This document shows positions 61,001 to 64,000 of a stretch of DNA of 64,000 nt, piece after piece. Both the position numbers and the translations under genes were made by a program. The notes below the pieces were generated by a model that worked only from the letters and a program-made list of their open reading frames with translations, was not told where the DNA came from and did not search any database. The stretch comes from Riptortus pedestris. Taxonomy: Eukaryota; Arthropoda; Insecta; Hemiptera; Alydidae. The first letter of the stretch is position 1. The number at the start of each line of letters is the position of its first letter. The stretch spans positions 96,109,001 to 96,173,000 of the forward strand of contig CM032233.1 of assembly GCA_019009955.1 (NCBI GenBank), given 5' to 3'.

Positions 61001-61171
61001 CTATTTAGTTTAGATTTTTTCAGTGGGAGTTTTAATTATACTTAATGATATTTATTTTTCTCTTTCATTTTTCAGATGCTTAGTGGAGTTTCAATGCCTT
61101 TTTATTATCTTGTAGATAAGTTAGAAGTTATGCTTCCTTCTAACCTTCTTCAACAGCTATCTCGTATTTGA
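14562..61171 (+). CDS. ST7: ST7 family protein, whole gene (11 coding exons, 499 aa)
   Basis: Spliced gene joined from exons 14562-14571, 28387-28469, 30635-30788, 32710-32880, 38133-38342, 41762-41859, 47429-47619, 48510-48612, 53232-53475, 58347-58486 and 61076-61171. Lengths sum to 1500 nt and splice phases agree at every junction. The product matches the ST7 family along its length: an N-terminal hydrophobic segment (about residues 15-33) followed by [10 protein letters not shown], then [78 protein letters not shown], and a second hydrophobic segment (about 434-455). The middle is a helical repeat region, described as TPR-like in this family. ST7 is a conserved membrane-associated protein named from a human 7q31 tumour-suppressor candidate; its biochemical role is not established. 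Human ST7 is longer mainly at the N terminus. The family assignment is very secure; exon 1 is inferred. Confidence 0.93.
15124..15247 (+). repeat. Dispersed repeat family B, copy 2
   Basis: Aligns with 11999-12117. It lies in ST7 intron 1, whereas the first copy is upstream of the gene. Confidence 0.7.
15846..16078 (-). mobile_element. tRNA-derived SINE, family A, minus copy
   Basis: On the minus strand an A-box-like TTAGCCATGTGAG is followed by B box GAGTTCGATTCCCACC and a body with ATTTATTTAGTGACGGAATT, then a poor-A tail toward 15846. A TCACATGG/CCATGTGA word pair shows a small head duplication. Confidence 0.78.
16160..16202. repeat. (TA)n microsatellite
   Basis: About 40 bp of TA repeats. 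Confidence 0.95.
16203..17420. other. Intron 1 stretch, no gene assigned
   Basis: Contains two overlapping opposite frames at 16203-16606 and a 116-codon plus frame at 16833-17183. None shows a domain or splice-compatible conservation, and the composition is that of surrounding intron. Confidence 0.35.
17424..17582 (+). mobile_element. tRNA-derived SINE, family B
   Basis: GCAGAGTGGTTAGAGTGCTG (A-box region, about 17428-17447) and GTGAGTTCGAGTAC (B box, about 17467-17480) are spaced as in a tRNA gene. They are followed by a non-tRNA body with CCCCTCATGTGGGGAAGGCC and a (TA)n tail. It has no extended similarity to family A. Confidence 0.75.
17584..17635. repeat. (AT)n tail microsatellite
   Basis: About 50 bp of AT, directly 3' of the SINE body. 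Confidence 0.95.
17640..19234. other. Intron 1 stretch, no feature seen
   Basis: AT-rich intron sequence; short frames such as 17941-18135 carry no recognisable motif. Confidence 0.35.
19235..19360 (+). repeat. Dispersed repeat family C, plus copy
   Basis: ACGAAGTAAAGGAAGTATTG, GGTTTTCGGATTTCAACAG and GAATTATTC match 5935-6060 in inverse. Confidence 0.55.
19365..21214. other. Intron 1 stretch, no feature seen
   Basis: AT-rich; no coding signal or clear repeat structure noticed. Confidence 0.35.
21215..21460. other. Unassigned GC-richer block
   Basis: About 245 bp clearly richer in G+C than the flanks. No frame stays open with a recognisable product, and no inverted ends were found. It could be an old repeat of unknown type. 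Confidence 0.3.
22440..23130 (+). pseudogene. Decayed Tc1/mariner-type transposase remnant
   Basis: Broken frames in order: a helix-turn-helix-like [16 protein letters not shown] (about 22557-22604), [11 protein letters not shown] with [10 protein letters not shown] (about 22680-22773), and a C-terminal block with [25 protein letters not shown] and VWHRFL (about 22966-23108). The SPDL...PLD-like motif followed by VW is the usual context of the third catalytic residue. Stops and shifts interrupt it throughout. Assigned by motif order, not by alignment. Confidence 0.5.
23840..23896. repeat. (AT)n microsatellite
   Basis: About 55 bp of AT repeats. Confidence 0.95.
23976..24042. repeat. (GT)n(AT)n compound microsatellite
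   Basis: A GT run followed by an AT run. Confidence 0.95.
24068..24155. repeat. Weak inverted repeat
   Basis: AGCCTATAAAGGACCA at the left and TGGTCTCTTATAGGCC at the right are inverted with about three mismatches. It may be the core of a decayed MITE. Confidence 0.35.
25150..25222 (+). other. tRNA-like sequence (pseudo-tRNA or SINE head)
   Basis: TAGCTCAGTAATAGTATACT (A-box/D-arm), an ACTTTTA anticodon-loop-like segment suggesting a Lys(TTT)-type origin, and GTTCGAATCTC (T-arm/B box) lie at tRNA spacing. The acceptor stem does not pair well, so it is not called as a functional tRNA. Confidence 0.5.
25230..26395. other. Intron 1 stretch, no feature seen
   Basis: AT-rich; no coding signal. 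Confidence 0.35.
26396..26665 (+). repeat. R1 dispersed repeat, degenerate copy
   Basis: CCTCCTCTAACCTCCTCTCC, GGTTTCAGTCATAAATGAACC, ATTTTGAACAGACTAG, TACTAGGTAGGAT and GGATATTTGAAGAAAAGTTT follow the R1 order, but the copy is AT-shifted and old. Confidence 0.55.
27810..27941. mobile_element. MITE, 37-bp inverted arms
   Basis: Arm 27810-27846 (TACTAATCTCATGATAAAT and onward) pairs with 27905-27941 with about five mismatches. TA at both outer edges fits a Tc1/mariner-type target duplication. There is no coding content. Confidence 0.7.
28387..28469 (+). CDS. ST7: ST7 exon 2
   Basis: Acceptor ...TTTTAG ends at 28386 and donor GTATAT starts at 28470. The exon encodes residues 4 (second and third bases) to 31: [20 protein letters not shown] followed by LISGLIL, the most conserved N-terminal part of ST7 and its first hydrophobic segment. 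Entry phase is 1 and exit phase is 0. Confidence 0.93.
28470..30634 (+). other. ST7 intron 2
   Basis: GT at 28470 and AG at 30633-30634. AT-rich; no mobile element is clearly recognisable. Short frames are not genes. Confidence 0.6.
30635..30788 (+). CDS. ST7: ST7 exon 3
   Basis: Acceptor TTTCCAG ends at 30634 and donor GTCTTT starts at 30789. The exon encodes [20 protein letters not shown] and ISPWIGG, then a Thr/Ser/Asn-rich linker of about 28 residues of the kind seen at this place in other ST7 proteins. The family is poorly conserved in the linker. Exit phase is 1. Confidence 0.92.
30789..32709 (+). other. ST7 intron 3
   Basis: GT at 30789 and AG at 32708-32709. A poly-G patch near 31483-31490 and another near 32298; nothing else identified. 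Confidence 0.6.
32710..32880 (+). CDS. ST7: ST7 exon 4
   Basis: Acceptor TTTTTCTAG ends at 32709 and the donor is a strong GTAAGT at 32881. The exon encodes [20 protein letters not shown], then the [18 protein letters not shown] block, which is nearly invariant between vertebrate and insect ST7. Entry and exit phases are both 1. Confidence 0.93.
32881..34970 (+). other. ST7 intron 4, first part
   Basis: AT-rich intron with a poly-T tract (33549-33576). A 62-codon frame at 34450-34638 has no recognisable motif. Confidence 0.5.
34971..36242 (-). mobile_element. mariner element, 1272 bp
   Basis: Bounded by TA on both sides (34969-34970 and 36243-36244), with weakly matching ends CAGGGGGTTATG and the inverse of TTACCCTTG. 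Length is typical of mariner. It encodes a decayed transposase on the minus strand, antisense to ST7, within intron 4. Confidence 0.82.
35019..36125 (-). pseudogene. mariner transposase, frameshifted (DD34D)
   Basis: The N-terminal HTH part (about 36125-35600) includes [18 protein letters not shown], with breaks, and [20 protein letters not shown]. The catalytic part (35480-35019) includes [18 protein letters not shown] and [13 protein letters not shown]; the second and third aspartates are separated by 34 residues, as in mariner. At 35598-35600 the usual TGDETW motif reads TGYETW, so the first catalytic aspartate is Tyr. Frames change near 35480-35600 and there is a stop near 35900. The element is inactive. 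Confidence 0.82.
36243..37892 (+). other. ST7 intron 4, second part
   Basis: AT-rich; no feature identified before the direct repeat upstream of exon 5. Confidence 0.4.
37893..38020 (+). repeat. Direct repeat upstream of exon 5
   Basis: Matches 38424-38548 in the same orientation, sharing GAAATGATGG, CATCTTGA, TTACATTT and CATGTTTTTATTTGT. The divergence is moderate, so the duplication is not recent or comes from two insertions of one repeat. Confidence 0.75.
38133..38342 (+). CDS. ST7: ST7 exon 5
   Basis: Acceptor TTGTCTTAG ends at 38132 after a long CT tract (38058-38088), and donor GTAAGT starts at 38343. The exon encodes [20 protein letters not shown] and [13 protein letters not shown], the start of the helical repeat region. 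Its end (about residues 190-209) is less conserved and shorter than in human ST7. The exon lies between two direct copies of a roughly 130-bp sequence (37893-38020 and 38424-38548). Confidence 0.92.
38424..38548 (+). repeat. Direct repeat downstream of exon 5
   Basis: Partner of 37893-38020. Exon 5 lies between the two. Confidence 0.75.
38549..41761 (+). other. ST7 intron 5 remainder
   Basis: Mostly AT-rich with no recognisable element. A GC-richer block at 39830-40215 has short open frames on both strands without known motifs. Confidence 0.4.
41762..41859 (+). CDS. ST7: ST7 exon 6
   Basis: Acceptor TTTCAG ends at 41761 and donor GTAAGT starts at 41860. The exon encodes [20 protein letters not shown] and [13 protein letters not shown], matching the ST7 helical repeat region. 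Entry phase is 1 and exit phase is 0. Confidence 0.93.
42269..42494. mobile_element. GC-rich MITE flanked by TTAA (possible piggyBac type)
   Basis: TTAA occurs at 42269-42272 and 42491-42494. Inside, GGCCTCCTCCAACGCTCA with GTGAAAC on the left is inverted on the right (TGAGCATGGGAGGAGGCTGC). The block is markedly GC-rich in an AT-rich intron. The outermost bases do not pair well; CCCTGTATTG is present only at the right, inverted. Confidence 0.5.
42950..43560 (-). pseudogene. mariner transposase remnant (second lineage)
   Basis: The minus strand reads HTH residues [20 protein letters not shown], then [54 protein letters not shown] and [15 protein letters not shown] in that order, across shifts and stops. 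This order (HTH, GDEK-type first aspartate, W-x-P-G, LCVWWDQKG) is that of a mariner transposase, from a lineage different from the 35-kb copy. The C-terminal catalytic part is missing. Confidence 0.75.
44270..44570. mobile_element. Foldback MITE, about 300 bp
   Basis: GTTCTTCATAGTTTCATGGC at 44270 is perfectly inverted at 44551-44570. The arms continue inward for about 85 bp (CAAAAAACATT, CTTTGCTCAAACTTTATTCA). The interior has GGTGGTATGTAGA repeats. A partial relative lies at 11377-11503. Confidence 0.8.
44673..47190 (-). mobile_element. 2.5-kb element with about 270-bp inverted repeats carrying a PIN-like/CXC gene
   Basis: The outer ends CTTATAGTCCAGTC (44673) and GACTGGACTATAAG (ending 47190) are inverted. 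The arms, about 44673-44940 and 46914-47190, match closely for most of their length, including GGCTTGATCCGCCATCTTGA and ACGGTTACCGAGATATGAGG in inverse. The flanks are TA/TATA, so the target duplication may be TA but cannot be separated from the repeat. The only coding remains between the arms are one minus-strand gene, described separately. No known transposase motif was recognised. Confidence 0.75.
44955..46740 (-). pseudogene. Decayed PIN-like nuclease / CXC-domain protein gene
   Basis: Minus-strand segments in order: a domain with [18 protein letters not shown] (about 46690-46620); [40 protein letters not shown] and [12 protein letters not shown] (46507-46103); [13 protein letters not shown] (about 46075); [14 protein letters not shown] and [18 protein letters not shown] (46040-45672), whose acidic positions resemble a PIN/XPG-like nuclease; an [13 protein letters not shown] stretch in a shifted frame (about 45640); [14 protein letters not shown] and a cysteine array C-x-C-x3-C-x3-C-x-C-x6-C-x3-C like a Tesmin/TSO1 CXC motif (45356-45075); and an acidic tail (about 45050-44955). 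At least three shifts and a small deletion near 46060-46100 break it. The domain names are my inference from motifs. I recall similar multi-copy uncharacterised arthropod proteins. Confidence 0.6.
47429..47619 (+). CDS. ST7: ST7 exon 7
   Basis: Acceptor TTGTTTCAG ends at 47428 and donor GTGAGT starts at 47620. The exon encodes [39 protein letters not shown] and [13 protein letters not shown], the best-conserved core of ST7. Exit phase is 2; the Lys codon is split. The 2.5-kb inverted-repeat element at 44673-47190 ends about 240 bp upstream of this exon. Confidence 0.94.
47620..48509 (+). other. ST7 intron 7
   Basis: AT-rich, no element recognised. GT at 47620 and AG at 48508-48509. Confidence 0.6.
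48510..48612 (+). CDS. ST7: ST7 exon 8
   Basis: Acceptor TGATTTCAG ends at 48509 and donor GTATGT starts at 48613. The exon encodes [16 protein letters not shown] and [17 protein letters not shown]. It enters in phase 2 and exits in phase 0. Confidence 0.93.
48613..50240 (+). other. ST7 intron 8, first part
   Basis: AT-rich. An exon-like segment with AG/GT edges at about 49517-49583 is noted in the findings but does not fit ST7. Confidence 0.4.
50713..52744 (-). mobile_element. Tc1/mariner-superfamily element (DD41D spacing), 2032 bp, with 142-bp TIRs
   Basis: CAGGGTGTCCCCAAACCAAA at 50713 is inverted at the other end (TTTGGTTTGGGGACACCCTG, ending 52744). The arms extend about 142 bp (50713-50854 and 52603-52744) with few mismatches. 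TA flanks both ends (50711-50712 and 52745-52746). It carries one transposase gene on the minus strand. High arm identity suggests a fairly recent insertion into R1 within ST7 intron 8. Confidence 0.9.
51259..52336 (-). pseudogene. Transposase, DD41D type, one frameshift
   Basis: Starting at Met 52336: an N-terminal HTH domain ([18 protein letters not shown] and RRFPDRETP) like the DUF4817 domain of arthropod transposases; a second HTH ([20 protein letters not shown]); first aspartate in [11 protein letters not shown]; then [17 protein letters not shown]. The frame breaks near 51610-51640 and continues with [12 protein letters not shown] (second aspartate) and [17 protein letters not shown] (third). 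From the LDG aspartate to the PLD aspartate there are 41 intervening residues, hence DD41D. Apart from the single shift the gene is intact, about 360 codons. Confidence 0.85.
53232..53475 (+). CDS. ST7: ST7 exon 9
   Basis: Acceptor TTTTTGCAG ends at 53231 and donor GTAAAT starts at 53476. The exon encodes [50 protein letters not shown] and ADRELLP, a highly conserved block. It is the largest exon (244 nt). Exit phase is 1. Confidence 0.94.
53794..54047 (+). repeat. Tandem duplication, two 127-bp copies
   Basis: TATAAATATATGCAGTATTT starts at 53795 and again at 53922. The two copies are nearly identical, differing at a few bases such as CAGTTTATC versus CAGTGTATC. It lies in ST7 intron 9, about 320 bp after exon 9. 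Confidence 0.92.
54050..57000 (+). other. ST7 intron 9, middle
   Basis: AT-rich; several 60-90 codon frames (for example 56205-56669) have no recognisable motif. No mobile element is clearly identified. Confidence 0.4.
57002..57052. repeat. Short perfect-ended hairpin, 51 bp
   Basis: TCAGGGCACTGTGTCATAT (57002-57020) is inverted at 57034-57052 (ATATGACCCTGTGCCCTGA) with two mismatches, around a loop of about 13 nt. The size is compatible with a mini-element or a pre-miRNA-like stem. Confidence 0.6.
57965..58001. repeat. (GT)n microsatellite
   Basis: About 37 bp of GT immediately before an R1 right-half fragment. Confidence 0.95.
58002..58140 (+). repeat. R1 fragment (right half)
   Basis: TTGGCATTTGAAGAAACTAT, GATTTTCCTGAAGGGATATC and CTACTAAAA follow the R1 right half. 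It lies about 200 bp before exon 10. Confidence 0.5.
58347..58486 (+). CDS. ST7: ST7 exon 10 (second hydrophobic segment)
   Basis: Acceptor AATTTTCAG ends at 58346 and donor GTAAGT starts at 58487. The exon encodes [20 protein letters not shown], then a hydrophobic run to [14 protein letters not shown], the second likely membrane segment of ST7. It enters in phase 1 and exits in phase 0. Confidence 0.93.
58599..58757. mobile_element. MITE, 159 bp, 29-bp inverted ends
   Basis: TCCAGTGGTATCAATATTAG at 58599 is inverted at the right (CTAATGTTGATGCCACTGGA, ending 58757) with few mismatches. The arms extend to GGAGGATGAAT/ATTCATCTCC. It lies just inside intron 10. Confidence 0.8.
59394..60002 (+). 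mobile_element. piggyBac-like deletion derivative, 609 bp
   Basis: TTAA flanks both ends (59390-59393 and 60003-60006). The termini CCCTTAGCCT and the inverse of AGTCTGAGGG pair with two mismatches. TTAA duplication and CCC-starting ends are the piggyBac hallmark. It contains only the start of a transposase frame, described separately. Confidence 0.75.
59718..59819 (+). pseudogene. Truncated piggyBac-like transposase N terminus
   Basis: An ATG opens 33 codons reading [17 protein letters not shown], then SSSDEDSDD and TGA. Beyond the stop the frame continues [13 protein letters not shown] for a short way. An acidic Ser/Asp N terminus is usual for piggyBac transposases. The rest of the protein, including the catalytic core, is deleted. 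Confidence 0.55.
60007..61075 (+). other. ST7 intron 10, last part
   Basis: AT-rich; no further element identified. Confidence 0.45.
61076..61171 (+). CDS. ST7: ST7 exon 11 (terminal coding exon)
   Basis: Acceptor ATTTTTCAG ends at 61075. The exon encodes a variable C-terminal tail of about 31 residues ending LLQQLSRI and TGA (61169-61171). Human ST7 ends with a similar HQLTRI. A donor-like GTAAGA begins two bases after the stop. Confidence 0.9.
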   Translation: MLSGVSMPFYYLVDKLEVMLPSNLLQQLSRI

Positions 61172-61765
61172 GGTAAGACTGAATATAGAAAAATTAACAA
61201 ACACACTCTGATGCATACATATATTAATTTATTATTATTATTTTTTTTTTTTTTTTTATTTTTTTTTACAGATTCGAGGATACGTCTCCAGATCATGTAT
61301 ACCTGGAGTTGCTGGTCTGGAATATTTCTGACTGATCTTCAAATTAATATGAAATCGGACTTTATTTATCTTAAAATTCCATTAAATTTGAATGCATTAA
61401 GGACTAAAGTTTTGTGATGTTAATTTAAAATGATAAGCTTAGGGAATCAAATATCAGAATATCCGTCTCTTGAAATTATGTTGTGATTTATCATTTTGTA
61501 TATTAAAAAAGTGACAACAGTGATAATAAAATACTGTCATAATAATAAGAGGGTTAATTGTAAATCAATTCATGCTTTTTTAATGAAATATTGTAAGGTA
61601 TGTTTGTTTGTATGCTTGTGTATTTTTGTGTGTGCGTGTGGATGCAAACATTGTTCTTTTTGTTGTTGAATAATTGCTTGAAAATTTTTGACTTCCAATG
61701 GATTTCTAATTCAATATATCTTGGCTATATTTAGCTGTATATTTTTAATGCAATGTGAAATAAAT
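61172..61765 (+). other. ST7 3' UTR with a probable UTR intron
   Basis: Just after the TGA stop, donor GTAAGA (61173) pairs with a long poly-T tract and TTTACAG ending at 61271, giving an apparent 99-nt intron inside the UTR. AATAAA signals occur at 61525-61530 and 61759-61764. The junction is too close to the stop to predict nonsense-mediated decay. The intron could instead be retained. Confidence 0.6.
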
Positions 61766-62980
61766 TCAAACGTTAGTAAAATTGAACATACATAATGTGT
61801 ATAGAGGCTTTTTGACCCTTCAAATTGGGTTTGAATTGACTGACTATGCCTCTTTTACATTATCAGAGACAACAAATTTTGTACACCTACAATACGCGCA
61901 CACACACACACACACACACACACTCACATCACATACATGTGAATGCATGCATGCACATACACCCACATACAAAACATGCGCTCGACTGCAAACACACACA
62001 CACATACAAATAAATTAACTATTTAGCCCTATAGAAAGAAGCAAATTATGGATTTAAATGACAGTAGGGTATTTGAAGTTTATCCAAAATTAGAGGTATC
62101 AATATTTCAAATGCACTCAGGTAAACATTAAACTAATAATCTTATAGAGAGTTATATATAAGCTATTTTTTTATTTATTGTTATTTAACTAGATTTTATA
62201 GTACAAATGTGTTTGCAGCATTTGTATTCTGCAAATTGATTGGAAATTGTATATAAAATAAAAAAAATAGGTAAATTTTATTGTCTATTTACTGAATATC
62301 CTTTAATAATTTAAACTCAAAATTGTTAACTGTACTATGTGGATCAAGTGCCCAAAAAGGGTCAAGGCCATTTATCAGATTTATGTTTTTCATATTGTTT
62401 TATGTACTTTATTTAGGCAGAGTTTAATAACTCTTGTTTAAAACTATTGTCCTCAATAACAGCAGTTACATATTAAATGGCAAGAATTCTACAGCTCTCA
62501 AAAAGTCCATCACTTGACATTAGTGCTACTGCCTACTCTACTACTGTGGAGCTTCATATATTGCAAACATTACACATTTCTTTATTGCAAAATAAATTCA
62601 GTTTTTATTTTGTGCTACAGACCATTTACAACTTTCTAAGGAAATGTAATGACTGCATCATTTGAACTAGAATATTCAAGGGAATATTAACAAACAGTCC
62701 AAAATTTAGTTAATCATTCCAACCAAACACCTGAAAATTCAAGTAATTAGTTATATCAATAAGTGTGGGAACAACATACTCAACAAAATTGGTTATATAA
62801 CATTTTCAATCTGACTCATAATAATGAATCCATTCTTGAGGTGCTGGATGGTCAAGGAATTACTATCTCAGGTAAGAAAAGAAAGGCCTCGTTCCTTCAC
62901 AGTAGTTTATTCTTTGCAACAAAGAGCTTTCAGAGCATACGCTTCATCAGTGCCCTGCTGGCATAATAATTTTTTTATGA
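61766..62980. other. Downstream of ST7, no gene seen
   Basis: AT-rich sequence with a (CA)n microsatellite. Frames at 61782-62018 and 62477-62966 lack recognisable motifs and partly reflect simple repeats. Confidence 0.4.
61897..62005. repeat. (CA)n-rich microsatellite cluster
   Basis: A CA run of about 25 bp followed by CATACA/CATGCA variants and a second short CA run. Confidence 0.9.
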
Positions 62981-63070
62981 ACACCCCTCCTCTAAGCCCA
63001 TAATCCTCCATGTATGATATCAGACTCATTAACAAACTTGATCTTTAATTTTACATAAAACATCTTAATA
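62980..63070 (+). repeat. R1 fragment (left half)
   Basis: CCCCTCCTCTAAGCCC, TTAACAAACTTGATCTTTAA and TTTTACATAAAAC match the R1 left half. Confidence 0.55.
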
Positions 63071-63125
63071 TAAACGTTTTTCCAAAAAAAATAGTATTTT
63101 TATATATAAAATAATAATATAAAAT

Positions 63126-63288
63126 GCTTCACATTTTTAATAAAATGTTTTACATTTTAAAAATATGTTTCACGTTTTTAATAAAATGTTTTACATTTTA
63201 AAAATATGTTTCACATTTTTAATAAAATGTTTCACACTTTTAACAAAATGTTTCACAATTTTTAATAAAATGTTTCACACATCATATA
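63126..63288 (+). repeat. Minisatellite, 20-21-bp units
   Basis: About eight alternating units of the type TTTCACATTTTTAATAAAATG and TTTTACATTTTAAAAATATG. The periodicity gives a repetitive frame with no protein meaning. Confidence 0.85.
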
Positions 63289-63479
63289 CATTCAATGTCG
63301 CAACAAAACATTCATGTTGCATTGCTTTTTCTTGCCTTCATTCGTAGATTTCCCTGGAGAAACTATTGACTCGGCCACTTATAACACGATTTTCGAAAAA
63401 TTTCTTTAGATGCCCACTGATCTTAACTAAGAATTGACGAAAATAAGGTCCGTTCAAAATTATATATATATATAGGGTA

Positions 63480-63530
63480 GAGCAGAGGAATAATGAAATA
63501 CAGGGTGAAAAACGTGTGTTTCCTCTGCTC
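63480..63530. mobile_element. 51-bp palindromic mini-element, copy 2
   Basis: GAGCAGAGGAA is inverted at the right end (TTCCTCTGCTC). It matches 13199-13249 in reverse complement over its length and sits between TA tracts. Confidence 0.75.
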
Positions 63531-63540
63531 CAACTTGTGC

Positions 63541-63542
<2 letters not shown>

Positions 63543-63573
<31 letters not shown>
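63543..63573. repeat. (TA)n microsatellite
   Basis: About 30 bp of TA in the centre of the R1 copy. Confidence 0.9.
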
Positions 63574-63574
<1 letters not shown>

Positions 63575-64000
63575 TTGCCTGTTACTGCGGTCGCAGTTTT
63601 TATTTTATCTTTACCAAAAGATCAAATTTATCAATAGTTGAAATCGGATTAGGACGAACGAAACAGCTATTTGGGGGGGGGGCGGGTCTAAAATTCTCTG
63701 TTATGGGTCGGACCACAAAGTGTTATGAACCAATCTTGTTGTAAATTTCAATAAACGCTGTTTTATAAATGTTTTTCGTGTCTGCAGTATTAGACGATTT
63801 GTTTTTGTATAGTTTTGTTTTTAGCCCCCAGAAAACCTTCACGTTAAGAACAAGCTAAAATATCTTGACTCTTCTTATTCTGAGCTCAAATACGGAATGT
63901 TGTTATCATCAGATCTTTACTCAACTGATGTGTTATGTTTCAAGTCTTCAATTAAGGTTTTACGCTCTATGCTCGAGAATGTATATTTGATCATCGCCAT

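Larger units (their letters stand above)
63340..63765 (-). repeat. R1 dispersed repeat, minus copy split by a mini-element
   Basis: On the minus strand the left half has CCGATTTCAACTATTGA, TTGATCTTT and TGCGACCGC (63760-63590); the right half has ATTTTGAACGGACCTTATTT, GGGCATCTAAAGAAATTTTT and GGGAAATCTACG (63465-63340). Between them lie TA tracts and the 51-bp mini-element. Confidence 0.6.

Noticed and set aside
63126..63347. Repeated short units suggesting a CRISPR-like array
   Set aside because: The units are contiguous minisatellite repeats without unique spacers, in an animal genome.

Overview
The window looks like nuclear DNA from an invertebrate animal, most likely an arthropod. It is AT-rich, has long introns with GT-AG splice sites, many dinucleotide microsatellites and a dense load of transposons. 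I cannot fix the species from sequence alone.

I can defend one host protein-coding gene. It is a homologue of ST7 (suppression of tumorigenicity 7 family) on the + strand. Ten coding exons between 28387 and 61171 are clear from protein similarity, splice sites and splice phase. A 10-nt first coding exon at 14562-14571 is a well-fitting inference. The eleven exons join in one frame to 1500 nt, or 499 residues plus stop. An intron appears to follow the stop codon in the 3' UTR, and polyadenylation signals lie near 61525 and 61759.

Layout. Positions 1-14.5 kb lie upstream of ST7 and are mostly repeats: an I-clade-like LINE tail, a tRNA-derived SINE, a Helitron with about 299-bp internal tandem units, several MITEs, and multiple copies of a dispersed repeat called R1 here. 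From 14.6 to 28.4 kb is a very large first intron holding two SINE families, a decayed Tc1/mariner-type gene, a tRNA-like sequence and microsatellites. From 28.4 to 61.2 kb are the ST7 exons, whose introns carry a mariner, a second mariner remnant, a TTAA-flanked GC-rich MITE, a foldback MITE, a 2.5-kb element with about 270-bp inverted repeats and a PIN-like/CXC-domain gene, a Tc1/mariner-superfamily element of DD41D spacing, and a piggyBac-like deletion derivative. From 61.2 to 64 kb are the 3' UTR, simple repeats and more R1.

The best candidate for something under-described is the element at 44673-47190. A second pattern is that R1 has a central TA tract, and in at least four copies a different mobile element sits inside that copy, at or near the tract.
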